Assembly: GCF_014596915.1 (NCBI RefSeq)
Contig: NZ_JACVWU010000032.1
Span: forward strand, 1 to 64,000
Reading direction: 5' to 3'
DNA from: Streptomyces sp. TRM68416
Lineage (GTDB): Bacteria > Actinomycetota > Actinomycetes > Streptomycetales > Streptomycetaceae
DNA length: 64,000 nt
Of the stretch, positions 36,214 to 45,451 are shown one piece after another. A program made the position numbers and the translations under genes. The notes under the pieces are model-generated. The model made no database searches and was not told where the DNA came from. It saw only the letters and a program-made list of their open reading frames with translations. Positions within the stretch are counted from its first letter, which is position 1; each line of letters begins with the position of its first letter.

Positions 36214-36299
36214 AGCAATATGCGAGACACGACTTTCTTCGTTTCTTGAAGTCGCTCCCACTGCCGTCGGTCAGGGCGTGACCTGCACAGACAGATGCC

Positions 36300-36314
36300 T
36301 TTCAGGAACTGAAA
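36300..36314. promoter_or_regulatory. Perfect inverted repeat TTTCAG-GAA-CTGAAA
   Basis: A 15-bp inverted repeat with 6-bp arms in the intergenic region upstream of the carboxylesterase pair. It has no obvious partner sequence, so it is an operator candidate for an unidentified regulator. Confidence 0.4.
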
Positions 36315-36879
36315 ACCATCGGTGATACCGAGGTAAGCGTCACTTGAAGTGTTGACCACGGGTGCTCCCGCATGCACACTCGGTCCTTATCCGCCCGACG
36401 CCCGAGCCGATCTGGCCCGGTGTCAGTTCGGCTCACGTCAGGGGGCGTCGGGTGGTGCGCCGGCGACACTGGCTACCACGGCGGCTGCCAAGAGCGGAGT
36501 CCGAGGCGGTCTCGGAGTTTCGGGGATCACGGCGCGGGTGAGGGGCCCGACGGGACGACGATGGGTGGTCCACCGGTTCAGCGGCGCAGCTCCGGTCGCT
36601 GCCGGTGTCCGGTCAAGTCGCGTGTCCTGTCCGGAGATACGGCGCGCGGATCGCCCAGGCCGGGGCCGAGGCCCTCGCGGTCCACGCCGCGGCGAGGTCC
36701 CGGCCGTCCGTCTGCCGACCGTGTTCACTGGCGTCGCCCCGGACGTCCTGCGCCGCGACGCGATCACGCCTGGTTCCCCGTCAAGGAGAAGAATCCGTTC
36801 GTTCAAGGGATTCAGCCGGGCTTTCCCGCGACCGCATCCCAGCCTCCCGGAAGGTGCGGCGGCCATGTCGCCAGCGCAG
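36315..36879. other. Stretch without an intact gene
   Basis: The region between the carboxylesterase promoter and the broken chimera holds no supportable gene. Reading leftward, the frame of the ceramidase-like fragment continues open past its last homologous residue to 36438 without resembling anything, so the original stop has been lost. Confidence 0.4.
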
Positions 36880-38036
36880 GGACGTGTGAGCATCGTCCCG
36901 GCCTTGGCGGCCACCTGCTCGGCGGTGCCCTTGGAGAGGAAGCCGTCCATGGCCTCGAAGGTGATGTGCTCGTAGTTCCAGGCGTCGGCCATGTTCTTCG
37001 CGCCGCCGTCGATGTTCGAGATGACGCTCGCGTGCGGGAACGGCGCGGCCTTCCTGAGGGCGTCGGCCGTGGAGGTGGACAGTTCCGACATCGCGCCGGT
37101 GAACGTGCCCTGGCCGATGCGCAGGACCCGGACCGGTAGGTCGATGGTGCCGTCCGGCCTCCACGTGTAGCTCGTTGAAGGGCCGGTCGGGTGTCCTTCG
37201 GCGGCCTTGTCCGCGGTCACCGAGCCAGGCGTCCGTCCGGGACCACTCCCGGTCCTTGTCGATGGTGTAACGCACCGCCGGGAACCGATCATCCGTGGCG
37301 CCGCCCAGGAAGAAGCCGGTCACGACCTCGTACAGACCCTCGACGTGCGCCACGGTCGAGCCCGCCAGGTCGGAGGTGATCGGCAGTGACCCGTCCGCCA
37401 TCACCGGCTCCATCATCACCGCGGACTGCACGTCGTAGTTGGCGATGATCGCGGGGACGACACATGGCCGAGCACCGAGGCCGCGCCCGTCGACTGACCG
37501 GCGATCGTCACGTTGTCCGGATCGCCGCCGAAGGCCGCGATGTTGCGCCGCACCCACTTCAGCGCCGCGAGCTGGTCCAGGAGGCCGTAGTTGCCGCTGG
37601 ATCCGTGGCCCGACTTCTCGGTCGGCTCCGGGGTGGACAGGAACCCGTACGACGCGGTCCGGTAGTTCAAGGTCACTACGACGAGACCCTTGCGGGCCGG
37701 CCCTGGCCCGTCGAACGGTGCGTTCGACCCGGAGCCCCCGATGAAGCGGCCGCCGTAGATCCACACGAACACCGGCCGGCGATCCCGCGACGACTCCGCG
37801 GCGGTCCAGACATTGAGGTTCAGGCAGTTCTCGCTCATGGTGGGGCCGACCCGGCTGCCTTGGGGGCAGCCGGCTCCGAACGTGTCGGCCGCGCGGACCC
37901 CGGACCACTCTTCCGTCGGCTGCGGCGGGCGCCAGCGGTTCGCATTGGCGGTGGAGGCCGCGTACGGGATGCCCTTGTGCACGGTGAACCGTCCAGGACC
38001 GCCGCCGTTCCGGTCACGAGCCCCGACTCCGTTCAC
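36880..38036 (-). pseudogene. Chimeric pseudogene: carboxylesterase N-part joined to ceramidase-like C-part
   Basis: The 5' half (38036 to about 37465) reads as a type-B carboxylesterase from KGIPYAAS through ENCLNLNVWT, WIYGGRF (a degenerate oxyanion HGGGF) to the nucleophile elbow GQSTGAASV. It lacks a signal peptide. Just after the elbow the sequence changes to one resembling the ceramidase-like protein at 46336-47739, in a different frame: IANYDVQSAVMMEPVMADG and YTIDKDREWSRTDAW, against NYAVQSSVMLDSVMANG and YTIDKDKKWSQTDA. A segment of about 60 residues is then missing. A second frame shift leads to RVLRIGQGTFTGAMSELS and FPHASVISNIDGGAKNMADAWNY, again matching the ceramidase-like C-terminus. 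No single functional protein can come from it. Confidence 0.75.
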
Positions 38037-38240
38037 GCCGCCGAGGGGGCGGCCGAGGCATGTCTGTCGGACTCACATGCTCTCCTCACGAGCGTCGGCG
38101 GCGCCCCGGGACGGAGATGCGCGAGCGCCGCACGGGACACGCGAGCCTTATCGCCTGATCACGGATGCTTTCCTACCGGGCATTGAGTTCGTCCCCTGGT
38201 GTTGTCGACGATGACGGGACGTCTGGAAGGAGCGAGTCCA

Positions 38241-39371
38241 TTGAGATCGACATCGCAGGGAAAAGGCACGAAGAAGCGCACCACAGCGGTCGTTCTGGCC
38301 GGCCTGCTCGTCGCGCTGTCGCTGGGTGCGGCGGCTCCCCAGAGCGCCGGTCCCGCCGGCCGGGACAAGCCCGTTGCCCGCGCGGCGGACGACACGACGG
38401 GCACTGTCCTGCGCGTCAAGGTCCACGGGAAATCCCTCGAAGGAAACCTCGAAGGGGACTCACCGGACCGCGACGTCTCCGTCTACCTGCCTCCCGGGTA
38501 CAAGTCGCATCCGCATCGGCGCTACCCGGTGATGTACATGCTGCACGGGTTCACGAACACGGACCTGAGCTACTTCGGTGACGATCCCATCGCGGACCTC
38601 GACGCCATCGCCGACCGGACCATCGGCAACGGCACCGCACGGGACATGATCATCGTCACTCCGAACGCGATGACCGTCTACGGCGGCAGCAACTACTCCA
38701 GCGGGGCGACCACCGGCGACTGGGAGACCTTCGTCTCGCAGGAGCTGGTGTCCTATGTCGACCGGCGTTTCCGAACCGTCCCGAAGGCGAAGGCGCGCGG
38801 TCTCGCGGGCCACTCCATGGGCGGCTACGGCGCGATGCGGATCGGGATGAAGCACCCCGGGGTGTTCTCGTCGCTCTACATCATGAGCTCGTGCTGCATC
38901 GACGCCAAGAGCAACATCCCGTCGACCCCGGCGGCCATGGCGGCGTTCGAAGCCTTCCAGGAACGCCCCGACGACTACACCGAGGTCCCGCAGAACATCC
39001 GCACCGCGGTCGCCGCGGCAGCGGCATGGGCGCCCAACCCCGACAAGCCGCCGCTGTACTACGACTCCCCGGTCAGGAACGGTGAGCTGCAGGAGCCAGT
39101 GATCGCACGGATGACGACCAACCGGCCGCTGGCCATGGTCGACCAGTACGTCAACAACCTGCGCAAGCAGCACATCGCGTTCGACGTCGGTGACCAGGAC
39201 ACCAACATCCGCGCCAACCTCACCGAGTTCGACCGCATCCTGACCTCGTACGACGTGCCACACAGCTTCGAGGTCTATCCCGGCAACCACGTCAGCGGGA
39301 TCCCCGACAGGCTGGAGCACAACGTCCTTCCCTTCTTTGCGAAGCACCTGGCCAAAGCGTCCGGACGATGA
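38241..39371 (+). CDS. Secreted esterase, alpha/beta-hydrolase, copy 2
   Basis: Paralogue of the esterase at 28363, 376 residues from TTG 38241. That start is preceded by GGAAGGAG, exactly as in the first copy, and begins MRSTSQGKGTKKRTTAVVLAGLL, which supports the unusual TTG. Catalytic elements are the same: AGHSMGGYG, GDQDTNIRAN and PGNHVSG. The middle 230 residues are nearly identical to copy 1, while the N- and C-terminal ends differ. The upstream DNA also resembles that of copy 1 (CTTATCG, ATCACG, GGCATTG blocks), so the duplication included the promoter. Copy 2 lacks the downstream ThDP operon and is instead followed by a GH3 gene fragment. Confidence 0.83.
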   Translation: MRSTSQGKGTKKRTTAVVLAGLLVALSLGAAAPQSAGPAGRDKPVARAADDTTGTVLRVKVHGKSLEGNLEGDSPDRDVSVYLPPGYKSHPHRRYPVMYMLHGFTNTDLSYFGDDPIADLDAIADRTIGNGTARDMIIVTPNAMTVYGGSNYSSGATTGDWETFVSQELVSYVDRRFRTVPKAKARGLAGHSMGGYGAMRIGMKHPGVFSSLYIMSSCCIDAKSNIPSTPAAMAAFEAFQERPDDYTEVPQNIRTAVAAAAAWAPNPDKPPLYYDSPVRNGELQEPVIARMTTNRPLAMVDQYVNNLRKQHIAFDVGDQDTNIRANLTEFDRILTSYDVPHSFEVYPGNHVSGIPDRLEHNVLPFFAKHLAKASGR

Positions 39372-39381
39372 GGGAACGCTC

Positions 39382-39672
39382 TTGACCGAGTCGGAAGGAT
39401 CCGACGAAGTCACCGGATCCGGGCGCGCCATGTACGTCGGCCCCGCCGTGGACGTGCCTGTGGCGATGCCGACCAGAACTCCTGCCGCGTTCAGGCGAGT
39501 CGACCTGCAAGCGGGCTCACCGTGTCGCGTCAACCTGTACGTCGACGAGCGCCGACTCTCCTACTGGCCCACCGGCGAACAGCGGTGGGTGCTGCCCGCC
39601 GGCCGTCGCACCGTCTGGGTCGGTGCCTCGTTCCGCGACATCCGGCTCACCGGATCCGCCGGACTCGGCTGA
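39382..39672 (+). pseudogene. Remnant of a GH3 beta-glucosidase C-terminal domain
   Basis: A 96-residue frame starting at TTG 39382 reads FRRVDLQAGSPCRVNLYVDE then RRLSYW, a tryptophan-containing strand, and TVWVGASFRDIRLTGSA. This is the pattern of the fibronectin-III-like domain that closes GH3 beta-glucosidases. The catalytic domains are absent; the preceding 10 bp join directly to the esterase stop. It may be translated from the TTG (GAGGGA upstream) but is best read as the 3' stump of a GH3 gene left by a rearrangement. Identification rests on the domain's sequence pattern. Confidence 0.6.
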
Positions 39673-39961
39673 GACCGGGCGGCCCGGAGCGCGCCCGGCT
39701 CACTTCCTGTGCTGGAAGAGCCACCGGCGGACGCGGCCCTTGGCCGTCAACTCCTTCACGGCCGCGGTCGAGGCGGCCCACGTACGCCATCTGCATCTGA
39801 GGCGGCGGAGCGTTCTGCCCGGTGTGGGACCTGCTGCGTTGCAGGTTCTCGGTTCCCGTGCACGTGCCGGGGCACAGGCTCCTGTTCCTGCGGTTCCGCA
39901 TCCGTTCGATCATTATCAGGTTCCTCAAAGGCGAGCCTCAGCGAATACCAAGAGGAGTGTC

Positions 39962-39973
39962 GACAAAATTGCC
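39962..39973. promoter_or_regulatory. GACAAAATTGCC element before lipoprotein esterase
   Basis: It matches 10 of 12 bases of GACAATATTGTC at 26803-26814. It sits between a GAGGAG at 39952 and the ATG at 39977, so it could also affect translation start. Significance uncertain. Confidence 0.3.
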
Positions 39974-39976
39974 CAC

Positions 39977-41002
39977 ATGAAGAACCCCACTCTCCCTCGC
40001 CGTAGCTTCCTCGCCGCCACGCTCGGGGCGGTCGCCCTCGGCGGTCTCACCGCCTGCGGAAGCTCGACGGACAAGTCGGCCAGTTCCACCGCGAGCACGT
40101 CCGGCTCCGCCGCAGCGGCGGCCGCCACCGCCAAGCGGAGCGCCGACGCGTCACCCCCGAGTCTGGAGAGCCTCCAGAGCGACGTGAAGAGCAAGTTCAA
40201 GCAGTTCACCTACAACGACTCGGAGACCGGCAAGTCGCTGCCTTACAACCTGTTCATCCCCGAGGACTACGACTCCTCCAAGAAGTACCCGATGGTGCTC
40301 TACATCGCCGACTCCAGTCTCGTCGGCAAGGACGTCACGGCGCCGCTGGACCAGTACGGCGCGCTGATCTGGGCCAGCGAGGGTGACCAGGCCCTGCACA
40401 AGAGCTTCGTCCTGGTGCCCGAGTTCCCCGAGGTGATCCTCGACGACCACAGCGGCTACACCACCACCGACTACGTCGAGATGACCAAGCGCCTGGTCGA
40501 CACGGTGGCCAAGAAGTACCGCGTGAACGCCAAGCAGATCTACGGCACCGGTCAGTCGATGGGCGGTATGACGGTGATGTACCTGGCAGCCAAGTACCCC
40601 ACGCTGTTCGCGGCCGAGCTGTTCGTCTCCTGCCAGTGGGACATCAGCGTGCTGGACAACCTGGCCAAGGAGACGTTCTGTTACTACGCCGCCGCGGGTG
40701 ACGAGCGCGCCTCGGGCGGTCAGACCGACGTCGAGGCGATGCTCAAGAGCGCCGGGAAGAAGTACCAGACCACGACCGACCTGGATGCGACCGCCGCCGC
40801 GTCGGAGCAGAACTCCACCGTGCAGAAGATGCTGGCCAAGGGCTCCGACTACAACTTCGTCACCTTCAAGAAGGGGACCGTCCTCGAGGTGTCCGACGCG
40901 GATTCCTCCGACCCCATGGCGAGCAGTGAGCACATGGCGTCCTTCGAGCCCGCGTACAAGATCGCCGCGTCGCGCGACTGGCTGTTCGAGCAGAAGGCCT
41001 GA
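39977..41002 (+). CDS. Tat-exported lipoprotein esterase (alpha/beta-hydrolase)
   Basis: Surface lipoprotein of 341 residues. The N-terminus has a twin-arginine motif (LPRRSFLAATLGAVALGG) and lipobox LTACGS, then an Ala/Ser/Thr-rich linker to about residue 60. The hydrolase domain begins KQFTYNDSETGKSLPYNLF and carries nucleophile elbow GTGQSMGGMTVMYLA. Distal catalytic acid and His are not certain: SSEHMASFEPAYK near the end offers a His. The overall layout matches the C-terminal domain of the protein at 44036-45451, including a closing ARDW/IRDW..EQ/QQ segment. No good Shine-Dalgarno lies close to ATG 39977, but the Tat motif fixes the start. Confidence 0.82.
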   Translation: MKNPTLPRRSFLAATLGAVALGGLTACGSSTDKSASSTASTSGSAAAAAATAKRSADASPPSLESLQSDVKSKFKQFTYNDSETGKSLPYNLFIPEDYDSSKKYPMVLYIADSSLVGKDVTAPLDQYGALIWASEGDQALHKSFVLVPEFPEVILDDHSGYTTTDYVEMTKRLVDTVAKKYRVNAKQIYGTGQSMGGMTVMYLAAKYPTLFAAELFVSCQWDISVLDNLAKETFCYYAAAGDERASGGQTDVEAMLKSAGKKYQTTTDLDATAAASEQNSTVQKMLAKGSDYNFVTFKKGTVLEVSDADSSDPMASSEHMASFEPAYKIAASRDWLFEQKA

Positions 41003-41024
41003 CCCGACGTCAGCCTCCGTCTCC

Positions 41025-41055
41025 GCCGGGCCATCCCGCACAGCGGTGGCCCGGC
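41025..41055 (+). terminator. Hairpin after the lipoprotein esterase
   Basis: GCCGGGCCA and TGGCCCGGC form a 9-bp stem with a 13-nt loop, 23 nt after the stop. Confidence 0.55.
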
Positions 41056-41296
41056 ATTGGCCCGTCGAGGGGACCAGGCATCGGCAGGGATGACGGTTTC
41101 CAGAAGGTGTTGCTGGGTGGAGGGTGTTGTTCAGGGGCGGCAGGGCTGTCACTCGGGGAGCGGACCGTGAACAGCGGAACGGGATTCCCAGCCTGATCGC
41201 ACAGGACTCACAGCAGCTGCTCATCGTGGTCGAGGATCACACTTCTGACCGCTCACCCGGCTCGACGGCGGTCACCATTCAGCCGACGAAGGGGCC

Positions 41297-41560
41297 GTGT
41301 GGCGTCACCAGCCTGCCCTGCTCGCGCGGCAAGCAGAACAGCCCACGGAGGATGTGACCCTCGGGGACGACACCCACCGGGACGTGCATGTCGCAGCAGG
41401 GATCGCTGTGCTCAGCGCGCTCCTGTCCTACCGGGAGTTTCCGACAACCGCGGCCGGATGCCGTCAACTCCTCGTATACGCCCGCTCCTTCGGCATCCTG
41501 CACCGTGCGGGAGTGGAGTGCACCGGATCGTCGGATCTCACCTACAGCGCGGTGGCCAAG
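41297..41560 (+). pseudogene. IS110-family transposase N-terminal fragment
   Basis: The frame contains VTLGDDTHRDVHVAA, then SYREFPTTAAGCRQLLVYAR and FGILHRAGVECTGS. This is the N-terminal DEDD-domain pattern of IS110 transposases (G-D-THKDVHVAA, FPTTAAGYRQLL, AGVE-TGSYG). The first catalytic Asp and the Glu of VECTGS are present. Homology stops soon after TGS, and the remaining 300 residues with the last two acids and the C-terminal serine domain are missing. No terminal repeats were expected or found, since IS110 elements lack them. It is a relic of an insertion in the decayed zone 41.3-43.8 kb. Confidence 0.65.
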
Positions 41561-41654
41561 CATTCGAGATCCGGCTCCACCGATGTCTCCGCCTCTGCTG
41601 AGAAAGGTGCGAACAGGCAAGGTGAACCGGATCGGCTTCGCTCTCGCCGCTCGG

Positions 41655-43142
41655 TCATCGGCCTTCGCCGAGCTCCGCGTTGACGGCTTTGGACCCAGGC
41701 CGGGCGGTGACGGCGCCCCGGGTCGCGGTCACGGCGGCCGCGCAGAGTGCGATCGCGGCGGCGACGACGAACGCGGTGGTGTAGCCCGATTCCTCCGGCG
41801 GCCGTCCGGGCGCGGTCGCCGATGATGCCACGATCACGGCGGCGAGTTCGGAACCGAGAGCGCCGCCGACGGTACGCAGGATGGTGTTGATGCCGGTGAC
41901 CACGCCCGTCTTCTCCTGGGCGACGGCGCCGACGACCAGGCCGCCGAGCGAGGCCAAGGCAAGGCCGTAGGCCAGCCCCAGGAGAGCACACCAGAGGAGC
42001 ACCTCCGCGATGTGGTCGTGGAGCAGGCCGAGCCCGCCCAACGCGATCGCCGCGAGGACCGCGCCCCCTGAAGGCGGCCCTCGCGCCCAGGGCGGGCGAA
42101 ACCCGCACCGCAAGCGGGGCCGCGAGAAGCATGCACACGGCCATCGGCGCCATCAAGAGCCCGGTTTGGGCAGGGGAGTAGCCGAAACCGTAGCCGAGTG
42201 CGGTGGGCGTCTGGACGAACAACGGCAGGAGTGTGACTGCGGCGAACATCCCCACGCCCACGACGAGGGTGGCGATGTTCGCGGTGAGCAGGCGCGGCCG
42301 ATCAGCAGTCGTAGGTCGATCAGCGGTGCCGCGACGCGCCGCTCGACGAACCCGAATGCGGCGGTCTGTGCGACCGCGGTGACGAACAATGCGCTGATCC
42401 CCGGCGAGGACCAGCCCCACGCGGGGCCCTGGCTGATGGCGAGCAGGAGGGCGACCAGCGCGCCTGTGAGCAGGGCTGCACCCGCGAGGGCGACGCGCCT
42501 TGCGGGAGCAGCGGATGCGGACGGCGTCGGCACACGGTCCATCCCGGCCAGGGCCAGCAGGGCCGGCGTGGCGACGAGCCAGAAGAGCGCTGCGGGACCG
42601 GCGACGTCGACGAGGGGACCGGCGACGACCGTGCCGAGCGCCCCGCCGACGCCGAACATCGCGCTGAGCGCCGCGACGACACCTCCCAGCCGCTCGGCGG
42701 GAACACTCTGGCGAGCCAACCCGAAGGCGCAAGGGAAGACGCCGCCGGACAGCCCCTGGAGCACTCGGCCTGTCACGGTGCCGCTGTACGAGCCCAGCTG
42801 GGTGCTCAACGCGGCCACCACCGAGCCCGCCGGCAGCACAAGACCGGTGACGATGACACGGCGATGGCCGAACAGGTCACCGAGCCGCCCCGCCACTGGC
42901 GTGGCCACCGCGGAGGCGCGCATGAAGGCGGTCAGGAGCCAGGTCGCACCCGTCGCGGCGACGTCGAGTTCGCGGGCGAACACCGTCAGCGCGGCGAGCA
43001 CGATCGTCTGCGCGAGCGCCACACCGAAGGCCGCGAGCAGCAACGCCGGCGCCCCACCGCCGACGGGCAGCCGCGAGCGACCCCGTCGGAGCCTGCGCAG
43101 GACAAATACTGCGGCGGCAGTCAGACCGGCCAGAATCCACAT
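41655..43142 (-). pseudogene. MFS transporter with two frameshifts
   Basis: From ATG 43142 the frame encodes the first 10 or so helices of a drug-exporter-type MFS protein, with GRLGDLFGHRRVIVTG (motif A) and VTGRVLQGLSGGVFPCAFGLAR (motif C region). At about 42298 the coding moves to another frame (RPRLLTANIATLVVGVGMFAAVTLLPL). At about 42070-42085 it returns to the first frame (GGAVLAAIALGGLGLLHDH to the end at 41655). Two opposite one-base changes explain this. Total length would be about 495 residues, normal for a 14-helix exporter. As read, the protein is disrupted between helices. Its start overlaps the stop of a small upstream gene (TGATG). Confidence 0.75.
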
Positions 43143-43484
43143 CAGTACCCCTCCTCGGTGCCAGGCGCCGCCGCGGCGAGTTGCCGACGGGCCCGCCCCA
43201 GGGAGGCGGCCGGGTCGTTCGTGGCCGTGGTCGGGCAGCCCCACGGCTTCGAGTCGGCTCGGGTTGCCTTGCCGTAGGCCTGCTGCGCCTCGGCCGAGAC
43301 GGCGAACGCGAGATCGGCGCAACCGGTCGCGCAGGCCCGGGCGCAGAGTCTTGACCAGTTCCAGCACGGCCGTCGGTACGGCGCCCACGCGACGGGACGC
43401 GGCTGCGGGATCCAGGTCCGACACGTCAGGGACGGCCACGGGCCATGGCGTGAGAGGGGCGTCGGCGGTTCGGCTCGTTCCCAC
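43142..43484 (-). pseudogene. Small unknown protein upstream of MFS gene, frameshifted
   Basis: About 115 residues can be assembled from two frames: MGTSRTADAPLTPWPVAVPD through LELVKTLRPGLRDRL from 43484, then ADLAFAVSAEAQQAYGK through AAAAPGTEEGY ending with TGA at 43140-43142, which overlaps the MFS start. The join lies near 43310-43330. The clean overlap and coding-like codon use suggest a real gene coupled to the exporter, perhaps helical, but no family is recognised. Confidence 0.4.
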
Positions 43485-43507
43485 CCCTCCAGGACCTCGC
43501 CTGGAGG

Positions 43508-43790
43508 ATGCACGATCAGTTCTCGCCGTACCCGGCTACGCCGCCCATGTGGCGATGCCGTACCGCCACGACCCGCACGCCTTCGGCCGACTGCGCGACC
43601 GCGTCATCTTGGCGTTCAAGCCAGCCGGCTCCCCTGACGACATGGACGAGCAGAGCTGGCGCATCTTCGGGCTGGGCATCGTGCAGTGGCTCGGGGCCCT
43701 GCAGATGGGGCACTACTGGGCCCGGAAGCGCCCCGCTTCGACCTCTTCCTCGACGTCGTGGGCCGGATTCCGGTGAAGACCCGAATGTGA
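43508..43790 (+). pseudogene. Unidentified small protein, frameshifted
   Basis: A rightward coding-like segment reads VPGYAAHVAMPYRHDPHAF and RLRDRVILAFKPAG, then DEQSWRIFGLGIVQWLGALQ. After a one-base shift at about 43730 it continues RFDLFLDVVGRIPVKTRM to TGA. ATG 43508 with GGAGG upstream could be the start, but it is in yet another frame. Codon use is high-GC3 and the C-terminus is clean, so a damaged gene of about 95 residues is likely. Family not recognised. Confidence 0.35.
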
Positions 43791-44035
43791 CGACCTGAAT
43801 GGTCAAGTGCTCCGGAGGGCGACGCACGAGATGGTGGGGGGAAAGAGGCGGCGGCTCCCGCTCACCCAGCCGTGGCGTCCCTCTCACCGCCGCCGCACCG
43901 GTGGCAGCTTCGCCCAGAGGCTTCTTCCGCAGGCCCAGGCGGGACGGTCAGCGTGCCCGCCGACGCCCCACCGGCCGCACGACAAGGGCCTGCGGGCGGG
44001 AACCGCGTCGACGGGCCGTTCCTGCTGAGCCGCTG

Positions 44036-45451
44036 CTACCTGCTCTGCTGGAAGATCCAGTCGCGGATGCCCTCGATGGTGTACGCGACGCGCCAGGAGT
44101 TGAGGTGGTTGTTGAGGGAGGTCTCCTCCTGGCCCTCCGGCACGACGGTGCCCTTCTTGAAGATGGTGTGGTTGATCGCGGTGCCCTTGGCGGTCATGGC
44201 CTTCACGTCCGCGGCGAGCTCGACCTGGGTGGACTTGCCGTCCCAGGTGGCAGTCGTGATCTTGGCGCCCTCGCCCTCAAGGACCTTTACGATCTTGTTC
44301 TGGCCGGCGTAGGCGCTGGCGTCGCCGTGGGCGGCGACGAACCACAGGTTCTGGTCGGCCAGGGGCTTGACCTTGCTGGAGTCCCACTGTCCGTCGACGA
44401 TGAAGGAGGCGGCGAGCAGATCGGGGTGCTGGAAGTTGATGATGATCGTCATGATCGCGCCCATGGACTGCCCGGTGGCGTACAGCCGCTTCTCGTCGAC
44501 CTTGTAGGAACCGGTGATCTTCTCCAGCAGTCGGACGGTGGTGTCCAGCCAGTTCGTGATCGTGTAGCTGCCGTGGTCGTCGACGACCGTGGTGTCGTAC
44601 TGCGGAGCGAGCACGAAGGCGGGACGCTTGGCCTGGTCCTCGGGGCTGGCCCAGCTGACGGCGCCGAGACCCTGGGTGAGGGTGGTGAGGGGGTCGCTGC
44701 TCAGCACGGCGGCGTCGTGCATGAAGAGCACCAGGGGGTAGGACTCATCGCCGTCGCTGTCGTAGCCCTTGGGGAGGTACAGGTTGTACTTGAGGGTGTT
44801 GCCGTTCTCCGGATCCTTGAAGGAGAACTGCTGGAAGTCGTCCACGATCAGGTTGTCGGCCTTGGTCGTCTTGATCTCCGACGAGCCGGCCGCGTAGGAG
44901 GAGCCGTCGACGGTGGCGATGTCCGCCTTCTGTACGACCGTCGCGGAGGCGGTCCTGACCGACTTGGCCTGCTGGCCGCCCCCGCCGCCACCGGGCGCGC
45001 CGCTCGGCGGGCCGCCCATGCCCCCGCCGCTGGGCGCCCCGCTCGGGGCACCGCTGGGTGCGCCCGAGCCGCCGCCCATCTGGCTCATCGCCGCGGCGGC
45101 GCCAGGGTTGATCATGGCGTTGTCGTCATCGGGATCCAGTTCCAGGATCACGTACTTGCCGTCGGTGCCCTTGGAAGCGGTGGCGGCGGAGGTGTTCGCG
45201 TAGATTTTGGTGATCTTCCGGCCGCTGACCGAGAAGTCCGATGTGGACAGTCCGGCGTTCTTGATCTCGGCGTCGTACTCCAGGGTGACGCTGGTCAGCT
45301 TCTGGCCATCGCCGAACACCTGTGTGATCGCCGTCGCGTTCTTCACATGGTTGGAGCCGCTGTTGCCGCTGCCCGAGCTGCAACCGACGGCGCCCGCCAG
45401 CACGGCCACCGCCGTGCCGGCCGAACGCACCAGAAACTTACGACGATCCAT
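44036..45451 (-). CDS. Tat-exported lipoprotein esterase with N-terminal Ig-like domain
   Basis: Exported two-domain protein of 471 residues. MDRRKFLVRSAGTAVAVLAG and lipobox GAVGCS give a Tat lipoprotein signal. Residues about 30-110 resemble the Ig-like N-terminal domain found in some esterases (ITQVFGDGQKLTSVTLEYDAEI). Residues about 120-165 form a Gly/Ser/Pro-rich linker with repeated GAPS. The catalytic domain begins FQQFSFKDPENGNTLKYNLYLPKGYD and has nucleophile elbow ATGQSMGAIMT. It closely parallels the shorter lipoprotein at 39977. An 880-bp gene-poor stretch lies upstream. Confidence 0.85.
   Translation of the reverse strand: MDRRKFLVRSAGTAVAVLAGAVGCSSGSGNSGSNHVKNATAITQVFGDGQKLTSVTLEYDAEIKNAGLSTSDFSVSGRKITKIYANTSAATASKGTDGKYVILELDPDDDNAMINPGAAAAMSQMGGGSGAPSGAPSGAPSGGGMGGPPSGAPGGGGGGQQAKSVRTASATVVQKADIATVDGSSYAAGSSEIKTTKADNLIVDDFQQFSFKDPENGNTLKYNLYLPKGYDSDGDESYPLVLFMHDAAVLSSDPLTTLTQGLGAVSWASPEDQAKRPAFVLAPQYDTTVVDDHGSYTITNWLDTTVRLLEKITGSYKVDEKRLYATGQSMGAIMTIIINFQHPDLLAASFIVDGQWDSSKVKPLADQNLWFVAAHGDASAYAGQNKIVKVLEGEGAKITTATWDGKSTQVELAADVKAMTAKGTAINHTIFKKGTVVPEGQEETSLNNHLNSWRVAYTIEGIRDWIFQQSR

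Noticed and set aside
42010..43507. Long rightward frame opposite the MFS pseudogene
   Set aside because: Composition is antisense-like (Ser/Arg/Pro/Ala) and the opposite strand encodes recognisable MFS motifs; only the portion after 43508 was kept as a possible damaged gene.
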